A DNA stretch of 64,000 bases from Nocardia acididurans (GTDB lineage Bacteria; Actinomycetota; Actinomycetes; Mycobacteriales; Mycobacteriaceae). Location: contig NZ_JAERRJ010000008.1 in NCBI RefSeq assembly GCF_016741815.1, positions 62,001-126,000 on the forward strand, written 5' to 3'. Position 1 is the stretch's first letter. Every line of letters begins with the position of its first letter. Shown here piece by piece: positions 1-8,396 of the stretch. The translations under genes were made by a program, and so were the position numbers. The notes under the pieces are model-generated. The model was not told the DNA's origin, searched no databases, and saw nothing but the letters and a program-made list of their open reading frames with translations.

Positions 1-294
1 CTGCGCGGGAATGTAGCCCGCGAGTTCGATCGCGCGCAGGCCGGTACCGCGCCGCCGCCCCAGGAACCAATCCGCCACCGACACAACGGGATTGAAGTGC
101 GCTCCGGATATCGGGCCGAACACCAGGATGAGCACGGCCAGGCCGAGCGCGGTCGCGGTCGAATTCTCCAGTAGCTGTAATCCGGTCTGACCCGGTGAGA
201 GCTGCTCGGCCGCGATGCCGGAACCGACGACGACGGTCACCAACAGTGCGGTACCGAGGAACTCGGCTACCAGCTTGCGCGTCACCGTGTTCAC
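1..294 (-). CDS. MIP family aquaporin/glycerol channel, 3' end outside the window
   Basis: The 98 codons seen here encode the N-terminal part of a major intrinsic protein channel. A hydrophobic first helix (residues about 8-27) and a second one (about 48-62) lead into the motif GAHFNPVVS, the first NPA-type half-helix, here NPV rather than NPA. The GTG start at 292-294 overlaps the TGA stop of the upstream arsR gene (GTGA), so the two are translationally coupled. In actinobacteria an arsR-linked aquaporin is usually an arsenite or metalloid channel of an ars operon. That substrate is inferred from context. The rest of the gene, and any arsC or arsenic methyltransferase, lies outside the window. 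Confidence 0.85.
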   Translation of the reverse strand, partial: MNTVTRKLVAEFLGTALLVTVVVGSGIAAEQLSPGQTGLQLLENSTATALGLAVLILVFGPISGAHFNPVVSVADWFLGRRRGTGLRAIELAGYIPAQ

Positions 295-668
295 CCCGCG
301 ACGCTCGCGGGCTCGAGCGCCTCGAGCACCAGCGACAGCTGCCGCAACCCGGCTGGTTCGACCCGGTAGTACACCCAGGATCCGCGGCGCTCACTGCTCA
401 GCAATCCCGCTTCGCGCAACACTTTCAGGTGGTGGGAGATGGTCGGCTGGCCGACGTCGAAACCGTCCGACAGGTCGCATACGCAGGCTTCCTGCCCGGC
501 GTGGCTGGCGATCACGCTCAGCAGGCGCAGACGTACCGGATCGGACAGCGCTTTGAACACGACCGCTATCCGCCCGGCGTCGTCGGGGCGTAATGGTTCC
601 CGCACGACGGGTGCGGCCTCGCACGCCGGTTCGCCCACTGTTACCGGGGGCAGTTCTGATTTCGACAC
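291..668 (-). CDS. ArsR/SmtB family metalloregulator
   Basis: This 125-residue winged-helix repressor has the ArsR core: KALSDPVRLRLLSVI (about 39-53), a cysteine pair in ACVCDL (about 61-66) placed like the ELCVCDL As(III) site, the recognition helix region QPTISHHLKVLREAGLL, and a wing ending SWVYYRVEP. It should repress its own operon and release DNA on binding As(III) or a related thiophilic metal. The GTG start at 666-668 lies inside a near-palindrome (661-692), so the mRNA may be leaderless or nearly so. The downstream aquaporin overlaps it by 4 bases, which supports a role in metalloid handling. Confidence 0.88.
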   Translation of the reverse strand: MSKSELPPVTVGEPACEAAPVVREPLRPDDAGRIAVVFKALSDPVRLRLLSVIASHAGQEACVCDLSDGFDVGQPTISHHLKVLREAGLLSSERRGSWVYYRVEPAGLRQLSLVLEALEPASVAG

Positions 669-692
669 CTGTCGATATTGACAGCTGTCGAA
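661..692. promoter_or_regulatory. Probable ArsR operator
   Basis: A 32-base near-perfect palindrome has outer arms TTCGACA (661-667) and TGTCGAA (686-692) and inner arms CTGTC/GACAG around a GATATT-type centre. It covers the arsR start codon, the usual place for autorepression. Binding by this ArsR is inferred. Confidence 0.65.
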
Positions 693-715
693 TCCGTGGG
701 CAAGGCGGGCCGGAT

Positions 716-1039
716 TCAGCTGACGATGTAGGCCGGTCGGGCACCGGTGCTGGCGAGTGTGGTCTGGCCCTGGGAGAGGGTGACGGTGAGTTGGCCGCCG
801 GAGCTGCTGGGCAGCACGCGACCGGGGGCGATGAGGTTGCCCGTCCAGTGCTGGAGGGTGCCGTCGCAGTCGACGAGGACGGGGCCGTCGAGCCGGATGG
901 CGATGGGTCCGCCCAGGCCGCCTTCGAACATCTGCTCCAGGGAGCCGTCCACGACGGTGACGCCCGCGGAACCGGCGAGCACGGCGGCGGATGCTGCCGT
1001 GGCGAGAAATGCGAGCTGGGGGAGTTTACGGTGAATCAT
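716..1039 (-). CDS. Small secreted hypothetical protein
   Basis: This 107-residue protein has a Sec-type signal peptide: RK near the N terminus, then an alanine-rich hydrophobic stretch to about residue 25. The mature part is about 80 residues with one cysteine (LVDCDG) and a Gly/Ser/Thr-rich, beta-like composition. ATG at 1037-1039 follows GAGGCG. I recognise no family. Short secreted proteins of this kind are common in Nocardia. Coding is supported by the start, ribosome site and signal peptide together. Confidence 0.6.
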   Translation of the reverse strand: MIHRKLPQLAFLATAASAAVLAGSAGVTVVDGSLEQMFEGGLGGPIAIRLDGPVLVDCDGTLQHWTGNLIAPGRVLPSSSGGQLTVTLSQGQTTLASTGARPAYIVS

Positions 1040-1274
1040 GGTGCGCCTCGATGTGATCGATGATCTCGAGATCTTGATCAGGCCATCATTCCAGTGCCGA
1101 ATTGGGTCGGCGGGAAATATTGCCGAACCGTTGCCGAAAATGCGGCGCGCGCCACGGAATCAATCCTGGGTCGCCGGGTGAATTCGAATGTGAGACGGGT
1201 TGTGCCGCAGTACTATTGGTGCGGGACAAGTGGGTGGTGACGGGCGCTCTGTTCGGTCTCCCCTGGAGGAATCC

Positions 1275-2864
1275 ATGCCCCAGCCCACCCCTCTCGAACA
1301 AGCCTTCGCCGATGCGCTGGCCGGAGCCGCTCGACTCGATAAACAAGGGATCCGTCCGGCGGGCGCCGGTGAAATGCGCCCGCGCCGCACCACGACCAAT
1401 GTCGAACTCGTCAAGAAGTGCGCGGACTTCTACCGCAAGAATCGAACGGTGATGGATCGCGCGGTGGACGACGCCGTGCGGTTCCTGGCATCGCCCGACG
1501 GAATCGCGTATGTCAAAGCGCTGGAAGGGTCCTTCGACAGTGCCGAGCCGAATCCGTTGAGCGAGGAGATCGCATCGCAGATACTCACGCACGGCGAATT
1601 CCATCTCGCGACGGCACAGCCGCAGGGATTGCGGGGATTCGGCATCGGCGTCTCGGCGGGAGCCAGTGCGGTGGTCGGCGCCCTCGCGGGCGCCGATCTC
1701 GTATTCGACTTCAAGGACAGGACCCAGGTGCACGGCCGGGCCTGGGCGGGCCTCTCGGCCAAGGGCGGACTGTCCCTCAGCGCGGGTCTCGAGCTCAGTT
1801 TCTGGATCGGTGACAAACCGCTCAGCGGGGCGATCGACGGGTTCCTGGTCGACCTCTATGTCCCGAACCCGGAGTTCAAGTTGGTGGTGTTCATCCGGTT
1901 CATGTACATCAACCAGCGGCCGCAGGGCGCGACCGAGTTCGAATTCGCCGGTGTCTCTTTGCAATTCCCGTTCGGAATCGGTTTCCCGTATCGGCTGGAC
2001 AAGGGCAAGGACGTGGTGCTCGCGGTGTACGCGGCCGCGCAGAAGGCCTGGGACAGAACGCGGCGCGCGACCCTGGACGTCGTCAACAAGGCCAACGGCA
2101 CGGCGACCATCGCCGTGAAGGAGGTTGCGACGCTGGAGGCGACACTGCACAACACCGGCGACGACATCCCGCTGCGTTCCGGGGCGACCATGACGATCAG
2201 CATGCCGCGCTATTTCACCAACGACGATGTCGCCGCGATGAAGATAGAGCTTTCGGGATGGACGGCGTCGACGGTCGTCAGCCCGCTGGGGAATCTGAAT
2301 GTGGTGCTCACCCTGTCGAAGGATTACACCTGGGACGGCGGCAGTGACCTCTTCTTCCCGATCACCAATGTCGCCAGCAGCAGTCAACCACCCGTCGGCC
2401 AGCAATCGAGCCAGGGTCAGATCGGACTCTCCCTGAGCGACACCTCGCTGACGAATCCTATTGTCGCCAACGCTGATTTCGCGCTGGTCTGGGCGAGCTC
2501 CTCCGCGACGGTGACATGGTCGACGAATACCCCCGGTTTCAAACTGCTCGGCCCTGCCTCGGGCACTGTCACCGCCTACGCCGACCCGGGATATCAGACG
2601 ATGACATTGACCACCGCGGTGGATCCCTCCGGCAATACCTGGGTGCTCGGATACCAGTACAACTACAACACCGCCGACCCCACCGCGGTAATACCGCAGA
2701 TCCGCGCGGTCTGGCAGAGCCAGGATTCGCCGAAAACTCCGAAAACCTATTGGCAGGGCGACGCGGTGACCCCGCAATCGCCCCCAGGAACATCGTCCAA
2801 GGCCTACTACACCGGCCTGAACACGAATCCGAATTGGGTGTCGATCACGCCGAAATTCGGTTAG
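1275..2864 (+). CDS. Hypothetical protein of 529 residues, beta-rich
   Basis: Function is not recognised. The start ATG at 1275 follows GGAGGA (1265-1270); a longer reading frame from 1200 lacks such a site. There is no signal peptide. Residues 1-100 are helical and basic. A middle part with repeated Gly/Ala and alternating hydrophobics (FGIGVSAGASAVVGALAGAD) resembles a pore-like or lipid-contacting segment. The C-terminal half (about 250-529) is rich in Ser/Thr/Asn and beta strands, with several YNY, TYW and TNPNWVS motifs of the kind seen in carbohydrate- or lipid-binding folds. It could be a cytosolic lectin- or toxin-like protein, but that is a guess. A strong hairpin follows the stop. 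Confidence 0.75.
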   Translation: MPQPTPLEQAFADALAGAARLDKQGIRPAGAGEMRPRRTTTNVELVKKCADFYRKNRTVMDRAVDDAVRFLASPDGIAYVKALEGSFDSAEPNPLSEEIASQILTHGEFHLATAQPQGLRGFGIGVSAGASAVVGALAGADLVFDFKDRTQVHGRAWAGLSAKGGLSLSAGLELSFWIGDKPLSGAIDGFLVDLYVPNPEFKLVVFIRFMYINQRPQGATEFEFAGVSLQFPFGIGFPYRLDKGKDVVLAVYAAAQKAWDRTRRATLDVVNKANGTATIAVKEVATLEATLHNTGDDIPLRSGATMTISMPRYFTNDDVAAMKIELSGWTASTVVSPLGNLNVVLTLSKDYTWDGGSDLFFPITNVASSSQPPVGQQSSQGQIGLSLSDTSLTNPIVANADFALVWASSSATVTWSTNTPGFKLLGPASGTVTAYADPGYQTMTLTTAVDPSGNTWVLGYQYNYNTADPTAVIPQIRAVWQSQDSPKTPKTYWQGDAVTPQSPPGTSSKAYYTGLNTNPNWVSITPKFG

Positions 2865-2872
2865 CCGTCGTG

Positions 2873-2910
2873 GGTGCACCGGGCTCGAGGGAAGGCGAGC
2901 CCGGTGCACC
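2873..2910. terminator. Bidirectional terminator hairpin
   Basis: GGTGCACCGGGCTCG (2873-2887) pairs perfectly with CGAGCCCGGTGCACC (2896-2910) around an 8-base loop. It sits between two convergent genes. There is no strong U tract, as is common for actinobacterial terminators. Confidence 0.7.
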
Positions 2911-2922
2911 GATACGGGCCGA

Positions 2923-3423
2923 TCAGCCCAGCGTGAAACTCGCGGTGCCGCTGATCTGTTCGAGTTCGCGCTGGGAGCCGTCGTCGTAGAGGGTGACGAT
3001 CGAGGCTTCCACGCGCCCGGCGCCCGGACCCATGCCGAAGCCCGTGATCACGCCGTCGGGGGCCTGCTGAATCTCACCGCGCTCGTTGACCTGGTGCGAC
3101 TGCCCATTGGTGCGGCCGGTGTCGAGATTGCGCCAGCGCACGGCGACGCGGTAGCGGCTGCAGAATTCGCCGTCCTGGGTGATCCGCACGCGGACGCCGA
3201 ACTCGCCGGAGCGCGGCTGCGGTACCACTGTGGCATTGATGATCGCGGCGCAGCTGGGGCCGGGGATGCGGGTGAGGGTGGTGGAGAAGATGGTGGCCGC
3301 ATCGGTGGGGAGCGCGGTGGCGGGACCGGCGACGCCGACCAGGGCCGCCACCACCGAGGTGGCCGCGAGGCCGGCGCGCAGGAACATCGACGGCTTGCGG
3401 GCGGGGCGCTGTGTTGTGCTCAT
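2923..3423 (-). CDS. Secreted hypothetical protein
   Basis: The 166-residue product starts at ATG 3421-3423. A longer frame to 3525 would add an unlikely leader. A basic N terminus (RPARKPS) precedes a hydrophobic signal segment (about 14-36) ending near ATALPTD. The mature domain is about 130 residues with two cysteines (PSCAAI and EFCSRY) that could form a disulfide, and beta-type sequence such as RVAVRWRNLDTG. No family is recognised. It probably acts outside the membrane. Confidence 0.65.
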   Translation of the reverse strand: MSTTQRPARKPSMFLRAGLAATSVVAALVGVAGPATALPTDAATIFSTTLTRIPGPSCAAIINATVVPQPRSGEFGVRVRITQDGEFCSRYRVAVRWRNLDTGRTNGQSHQVNERGEIQQAPDGVITGFGMGPGAGRVEASIVTLYDDGSQRELEQISGTASFTLG

Positions 3424-3525
3424 GACCACTGCGTCGGTGGTGGCCAGACGATCATTAGCGCAAGCAATCAACCCCAATTTTGGGGGCACTTCCCGTGTTA
3501 ACGCCGGAAATGCCCAGGGCGACAA

Positions 3526-3987
3526 CTACTCCCGCTCATCATCGGGGTGCAGCAGCCGCTGCGGACCCGCACCGTGCGCGGCGAGGGTGTCGCTCGGGTT
3601 GAGGACGTAGCAGCGGCGTAGCGAGAGGCAGCCGCAGCCGATGCAGCCGGTGAGCTCGCGCTGCAGCTGTTCGATTTCGCGGCGGCGCGCCTCCAGATGA
3701 TCGCTCCAGCGCTTGGCGATTCGATCCCAGTCCCGTTTGCTCGGCATGCGTTCCGCGGGCAGGCCCTCGAAGGCCTCGGCCACCTCGGACAGGGGGATGC
3801 CGAGGCGTTTGGCGAACAGCACCAGGGACAGCCGCCGCAGGACGTGGCGCGGGTATCGGCGCTGGTTGCCCGAGGTGCGGACCGAGGCGATCAGGCCCTG
3901 ATCCTCGTAGAAGCGCACCGCGGACGTAGCGACGCCGGCGCGCTGTGCGAGCTCGCCGATGGTGATCAGATCGGTGGGTGCGGCCAT
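3526..3987 (-). CDS. soxR: Redox-sensing MerR-family activator SoxR
   Basis: The N-terminal MerR helix-turn-helix (ITIGELAQRAGV...AVRFYEDQGLI) is followed by a dimerisation helix and the [2Fe-2S] cysteine motif CIGCGCLSLRRC, exactly CX2CXCX5C as in SoxR. Oxidation of the cluster by redox-active compounds switches target promoters on. In actinobacteria SoxR mainly answers endogenous or exogenous redox-cycling metabolites. The chosen start is ATG 3985-3987; a GTG two codons upstream is possible. It is divergent from the MFS gene at 4038 with a SoxR-type box between them, which makes that exporter the likely target. Confidence 0.93.
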   Translation of the reverse strand: MAAPTDLITIGELAQRAGVATSAVRFYEDQGLIASVRTSGNQRRYPRHVLRRLSLVLFAKRLGIPLSEVAEAFEGLPAERMPSKRDWDRIAKRWSDHLEARRREIEQLQRELTGCIGCGCLSLRRCYVLNPSDTLAAHGAGPQRLLHPDDERE

Positions 3988-4002
3988 GGACACTCTCTCT
4001 TG

Positions 4003-4022
4003 ACTTCAAGTGAGCTTGAAGT
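4003..4022. promoter_or_regulatory. SoxR box between soxR and the MFS gene
   Basis: ACTTCAAGTGAGCTTGAAGT has perfect 8-base arms and closely matches the known SoxR palindrome built on CTCAAGTTAACTTGAG. It lies 16 bases upstream of the exporter GTG and just upstream of soxR. Confidence 0.8.
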
Positions 4023-4037
4023 TCTAGCGTAGCGCGG

Positions 4038-5483
4038 GTGACCGCAACATCATCGAAAGCCTCCGCCGCAGCGGCGAATACGCGTGCGAGCGCGGAGCCG
4101 GAACCGGACACCGAAGGCGCCGGACGGTGGTCGGAGCTGTTCGCTGGACGGTATCTGGCCACGGTGGCGATCCTCGCGGGCGGTGTGGCGCTCTACGCCA
4201 TGAACCTGTACTTCACCGCCGCGCTGATGCCCTCCATCGTCGAGGACATCGGCGGTGAACGGTATTACGCGTGGGTGGCGACCGGGTTCCTGATGGCCGC
4301 GGTCATCGCCTCCATGCTGGTCAGCAGACTCCTCTCGGTGGGCGGAGCCGCGACCGCCTACCTGGTGGGCTTCCTGGTGTTCGCGGCCGGAGCCGCCGTC
4401 AACGTCGTGAGCCCGACCATGGAGGTCCTCATCGTGGGCCGCGTGGTGCAGGGCTTCGGCGGTGGTTTGCTGGCCGGGCTCGGCTACGCCGTCATCAGAA
4501 CCGCACTGCCGGCGCGGCTCTGGGCGCGAGCGGCCGGACTGGTCTCGGCCATGTGGGGTGTGGGCACGCTCGTCGGCCCGGCGCTGGGTGGCGTCTTCGC
4601 CGAACTGGGCCTGTGGCGCTGGGCGTACGGGCTGCTGCTGGCTGTCGCCGTAGTACTGGCCTCGCTCACCCGGAAAGCCTTGCCGCGCACCGCGAAATCC
4701 ACGGCCCGCCCCAGCCCGATCCCGGTGGTGCCGCTGGTGCTGCTCACCCTCGCGGCGAGCGCGTTCAGCCTCAGCTCCACCGTCGCCCCGGGCGTGGCGA
4801 CCACCATCGCACTCGTGGTCGGCGCGCTGCTCATCGCGGCGTTCCTGCTCGCGGAGATCACCGGGTCGGTGAGCGTGCTGCCCAAGCTCACCTACACCCG
4901 TGGCAGCGGCCTCACATGGATCTACCTCACCGTCGCCGCACTCTGCGCGGGCGTCATGACGGAGAACTTCATTCCCTTGTTCGGGCAGAAACTGGCGGGC
5001 CTGACCCCGCTCGCCGCAGGTCTGCTCGGTGCGGCACTGTCCGTCGGATGGGTTGTCGCGCAGCTCTTCAGCGTAAATTTCGCCGCCGCCGGTGCGCGCC
5101 GGGCCATTCGCATCGCACCGCTGCTGCTCACCGGCGGCCTGCTCGCCTACGCGCTGACGCAGACCGACGACGCTTCGCCCGCGCTCGTAATCCTCTGGGC
5201 GAGTGCGCTGTTCCTCGCCGGCACCGGAATCGGCCTGGCCTTCCCGCATCTGAGCGTCGCCGCCATGAGCAGCACCGACGACCAGGCCGAGGGTGCCAAG
5301 GCCGCGGCCGCCCTCAACACCACCCAGCTCATCTCCTACGCGGTGACCTCGGCCATCGCGGGTACCCTCATCCGCCTCGGCGACGACTCCCTGGTCGATT
5401 CGGCCCGCCTGATGACGGTCGGCATCGCCGTGCTCACCGCCCTCGGCGTGGCCACCGCCGTGCTCGCGACCCGACGCCGGTAG
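4038..5483 (+). CDS. MFS drug/metabolite exporter, probable SoxR target
   Basis: This 481-residue protein has about 12-14 transmembrane helices starting near residue 42 after a cytoplasmic Ala/Glu-rich tail. MFS signatures include the motif-C-like segment GVGTLVGPALGGVFAELGLW, and FGGGLLAGLGYAVI. The fold resembles the EmrB/QacA drug:H+ antiporter group. The start is GTG 4038. The SoxR box directly upstream implies induction by redox-cycling compounds, and efflux of such a compound is the likely job. The exact substrate cannot be read from sequence. Confidence 0.88.
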   Translation: MTATSSKASAAAANTRASAEPEPDTEGAGRWSELFAGRYLATVAILAGGVALYAMNLYFTAALMPSIVEDIGGERYYAWVATGFLMAAVIASMLVSRLLSVGGAATAYLVGFLVFAAGAAVNVVSPTMEVLIVGRVVQGFGGGLLAGLGYAVIRTALPARLWARAAGLVSAMWGVGTLVGPALGGVFAELGLWRWAYGLLLAVAVVLASLTRKALPRTAKSTARPSPIPVVPLVLLTLAASAFSLSSTVAPGVATTIALVVGALLIAAFLLAEITGSVSVLPKLTYTRGSGLTWIYLTVAALCAGVMTENFIPLFGQKLAGLTPLAAGLLGAALSVGWVVAQLFSVNFAAAGARRAIRIAPLLLTGGLLAYALTQTDDASPALVILWASALFLAGTGIGLAFPHLSVAAMSSTDDQAEGAKAAAALNTTQLISYAVTSAIAGTLIRLGDDSLVDSARLMTVGIAVLTALGVATAVLATRRR

Positions 5484-5588
5484 CCGTCGGCCCGCGAGCT
5501 CCGCGGCGCCGAGGTTCGCGGATCGTTTGCGTGGCGGTCCCGGTGGTACCGCCACAGCAGGCGAGACCTCGAGGTGAAGGAGTATGTC

Positions 5589-5996
5589 GTGGAAACACCC
5601 GAGCGGGGACCGGGCCGCCGGGCCGGCGCACTGTCGGTGTTCGACCGATTCGCCAGCAAGGCCAGCGAGTGGGCGTCGCGTGCCGGATTCTTCGTCTTCT
5701 GTGTCGTGCTGGTGGTGATCTGGGCGCCGACCATCCTGGTGCTGCCCAGCGTGGACACCTGGCAGCTGGTGATCAACACCGCCACCACGATCATCACCTT
5801 CCTGCTGGTGGCATTGCTGCAGAACACCCAGAGCCGCAGCGATGCCGCGATTCAGGAGAAGCTCAACGCGGTCGCGGGCGCGCTGGCCGCCTTCATGGGG
5901 GAACTCAGCGCGGAATACCCGGAGCTCGAACGGCACCGCAGCGAGCTGGCCGACGCGGTCGGGCTCGAGCGCCGGGAAGGATCACGGCATCGGTGA
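5589..5996 (+). CDS. Low-affinity iron permease family membrane protein
   Basis: The roughly 135-residue protein has two transmembrane helices (GFFVFCVVLVVIWAPTILVL and a second through INTATTIITFLLVALLQ) followed by NTQSRSDAAIQEKLN, the conserved motif of the Fet4-like small permease family (Pfam low-affinity iron permease). GTG 5589 is chosen because AAGGAG at 5577-5582 lies 6 bases upstream; GTG 5574 is in frame but has no site. Bacterial members are uncharacterised and iron transport is only the family name. The 3' end overlaps the convergent cupin gene by 15 bases. Confidence 0.75.
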   Translation: METPERGPGRRAGALSVFDRFASKASEWASRAGFFVFCVVLVVIWAPTILVLPSVDTWQLVINTATTIITFLLVALLQNTQSRSDAAIQEKLNAVAGALAAFMGELSAEYPELERHRSELADAVGLERREGSRHR

Positions 5997-6368
5997 CGGG
6001 ACCGCTGCGCTGGTGGACTCGAGGCGGGGGTCGACGGCGGTGGACTCCACGGTGGCGCCGGGCGTGAAGAACAGTTCGACCACCTCGACGATGTCGATAT
6101 GCCGGTGCCAGTGGCCCTTCGGGACGATGGCGAACTGCCCGGCCGTCAGCGGAATACGGTATCGGTCTGTGGCGGTGAGGATTTCGACGGTGACACTGCC
6201 CCGCAGGACCATGAGGAGTTCGTCGGTATCGGGGTGGAGTTCCCAATCCGAGGATTCGAGGCTGTCGCCGTAGTACATGCAGAACGCGGAATCGTTGAAC
6301 GGGGCGAGTTCGCGGAAATCGAAGGGGTCCAGGGTTTTCGCGAGGTCGAGTGGGTCGTGGCTACGCAT
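5982..6368 (-). CDS. Cupin domain protein
   Basis: A single-domain cupin of 128 residues. Metal-site motifs are visible as ELHPDTDELLMVLRGSVTVE and a second strand set LTAGQFAIVPKGHWHRH. Such proteins are small metal-dependent enzymes or ligand sensors; no substrate is indicated. ATG 6366-6368 overlaps the end of the upstream hydrolase gene by 8 bases, so it is the last gene of an AraC / hydrolase / cupin operon. Confidence 0.82.
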   Translation of the reverse strand: MRSHDPLDLAKTLDPFDFRELAPFNDSAFCMYYGDSLESSDWELHPDTDELLMVLRGSVTVEILTATDRYRIPLTAGQFAIVPKGHWHRHIDIVEVVELFFTPGATVESTAVDPRLESTSAAVPSPMP

Positions 6369-7329
6369 GTCGGGATGCTCCGATCGTGGGTGCGACGGGT
6401 TCGGGGAGGACGGTGCGGATCATGGCGGCGCAGTGGTCGGCGTCGTCGAGCCAGGGGGTGTGAGCGCCCGGCACGATTTCGAACCGCGCGCCGGGGATCC
6501 GCTCGACGGACCGCCTGCCCTGTTCGGGTGGGCAGAACGCGTCCTGCCGGCCCCAGAGGAAGAGCAGCGGCGTGGCGATCCGTGTCAGTTCCGCTGTGGT
6601 GAGAATGTTCTCGGGTCGGGGGTCGCGCCCCTGGATCAGACGGCGGATCAGGGCGCGGTAGGAGGCGGCCTGCCCGGGTAGCCGGAGCGGGAGCCGGTGC
6701 AGGTCGAGCATGTCGTTCGACATGGCCTGTGCCGCAGCGGATCCCATCGCTTCGGCCAGGGCGATCCGGGCGGCGAATCGGGGGGACGCCAGAGCGGCCA
6801 GGCGTTGTTCGATCGGTCCGCGGATCGGGGAGGCCAGTGCCGCCATCGAGGGGATCGGGCGACAGCCCGGCAGTGCCGTGGCGGGTGTGCCCAGGATCGT
6901 CGCCTGGGACAGGCGTGCCGGGGCGTCGAGGGACATCGCGAGGGCGAACAGGCCGCCGAGCGAACTACCGATCATCGCCACCCGGGGGAGCTCGAGCGCG
7001 TCCAGCGTGCCGGTGACAATACGAACCGCCGATTCGCGGACCGATCGTCCCTGCCAGCGACAGGGAGCGGAGAGGCCGTGGCCGGGCAGCTCGAGCAGGA
7101 GATGACGAAATCCGGGCAGGCGTGCGATCAGGGGAGCGAAACCCATCCCCGGTGTCGCGATGCCGTTGACGGAGAGGACGGGCGGCCCGGAACCGATGGT
7201 CAGGACGCGCACCCGGACGGACGGATCATCGAGAGTGATCATGTGCTCGCCGATCGTCAGCCCGTAGCTGTCGGCGACGCGCCGCTCGGCCGCCCGGATG
7301 CGCGCCTCGAGGGACTGTGCAGTACTCAT
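6361..7329 (-). CDS. Alpha/beta hydrolase
   Basis: The product is 322 residues from ATG 7327-7329; the open frame upstream overlaps the AraC gene and is not used. The fold is shown by the oxyanion strand VLSVNGIATPGMG, the nucleophile elbow GSSLGG (serine), an acid in WGRQDAF and a histidine in GAHTPW near the C terminus, giving a full Ser-Asp-His triad. A helical cap lies between about residues 150 and 220. The substrate is unknown. It follows the AraC regulator by 56 bases and overlaps the cupin gene, which suggests one small catabolic or stress operon under that regulator. Confidence 0.85.
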   Translation of the reverse strand: MSTAQSLEARIRAAERRVADSYGLTIGEHMITLDDPSVRVRVLTIGSGPPVLSVNGIATPGMGFAPLIARLPGFRHLLLELPGHGLSAPCRWQGRSVRESAVRIVTGTLDALELPRVAMIGSSLGGLFALAMSLDAPARLSQATILGTPATALPGCRPIPSMAALASPIRGPIEQRLAALASPRFAARIALAEAMGSAAAQAMSNDMLDLHRLPLRLPGQAASYRALIRRLIQGRDPRPENILTTAELTRIATPLLFLWGRQDAFCPPEQGRRSVERIPGARFEIVPGAHTPWLDDADHCAAMIRTVLPEPVAPTIGASRHA

Positions 7330-7385
7330 ACCCCCACTGTCGCGATCGGGGCATGCCGGTGTCTTGGAAGAATGTTCCCGCCGCG

Positions 7386-8168
7386 TCAGTTTCGGGCGAG
7401 CGCACCCGGCGTCGTGCCGGCGAACAGCGCGATATCGCGATGCAGATGCGGTTGGTCGGCATACCCGCAGGCCGCGGCGACCCGGGCGGGCGGTGTGCCC
7501 GCGAGCAGCAGGTCGAACGCGCGCCGGAAGCGCACCACCATCGCGGCGTGCTTGGGGGTGACGCCGATCTGCGCGGTGAACCTGGACCACAACCGTTTCC
7601 GGCTCCACCCGGTGAGTTCGGTGAGCTCCCGCACGGTCACACCGCCCACATCCGTGACGATACGAGCCCAGGCGGCGGCGACCTCGGGATCAGGGCTCCG
7701 GCTCGAGTCGCGGTCGATCAGGAAGCGGCTCGTCAGGGCGAATCTGGCTTCCCAGGAATCGGTTTCGGCCAATCGGTCGCGCAGCAGCCGGGCGCGCGCG
7801 CCCCAGAGGTGGTCGAGATCGGTCAGGGTGCCGTGTAGTTCACGCGGTGAGACGCCCAATCGGGAGTACGCGGCCAGCGGCGACAAACGCAATTCGACGC
7901 ATTCGACCCGCGTGGTCCGGATCCGGGGCGTGCCCGGTGACAGTCCGGCGACGACCCCGCCGAAAGCCGGTTCCCCGCAGGCATTCTCGACGGCCAGCGG
8001 ACTGTCGCCGAACTGGATGACCACCACGACCTCGGGTCGTGCCACGACGTGCATGTCGAGACCGGACGCGGCGTGGTCCCGGAAGCCCGTCATCGAGGCC
8101 CCGGCGGCGCTCGCGCGCACGACTTCCCACCCACCGCCCAGTTCTCCGTCGGACACGATCGGTCGCAC
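7386..8168 (-). CDS. AraC family transcriptional regulator
   Basis: The C-terminal double helix-turn-helix is clear: VTVRELTELTGWSRKRLWSRF, then RVAAACGYADQPHLHRDIALFAGTTPGAL, typical of AraC proteins. The N-terminal 150 residues form the ligand domain (MHVVARPEVVVVIQFGDSP). The start is uncertain. GTG 8166-8168 gives 260 residues and is preferred because the reading before it (to 8261) is arginine/proline-rich and unlike the family. It lies upstream of, and probably regulates, the hydrolase and cupin genes. Confidence 0.82.
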   Translation of the reverse strand: MRPIVSDGELGGGWEVVRASAAGASMTGFRDHAASGLDMHVVARPEVVVVIQFGDSPLAVENACGEPAFGGVVAGLSPGTPRIRTTRVECVELRLSPLAAYSRLGVSPRELHGTLTDLDHLWGARARLLRDRLAETDSWEARFALTSRFLIDRDSSRSPDPEVAAAWARIVTDVGGVTVRELTELTGWSRKRLWSRFTAQIGVTPKHAAMVVRFRRAFDLLLAGTPPARVAAACGYADQPHLHRDIALFAGTTPGALARN

Positions 8169-8396
8169 CCGGTCCAGGCTACGCGGCCCGCGTGCGCCGA
8201 GCCGAGAACACTGCGGATGCGGTGCGGCCGCCGGATACCGATGCCGTGGTCCGGCGACCACGCGCCCTGCGGATTCTCACCCGTGACCGCCACCCGCCCG
8301 ACCTGGCTGCCGCAGCCCGAGCACTGGGCCGCACAGACCGTCGCCGCGCAGGACCGCGACCCTGCCCACCGACACCGTCGCCTGGCTGACCAGCGG

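Noticed and set aside
1086..2909. 607-codon open frame on the minus strand
   Set aside because: It is the shadow of the plus-strand 529-residue gene; it is Arg/Gly/Asp-rich and has no ribosome site.
4050..5936. 628-codon minus-strand frame across the MFS exporter
   Set aside because: Composition is Arg/Gly/Glu/His-rich without hydrophobic order; the plus-strand gene has clear membrane helices.
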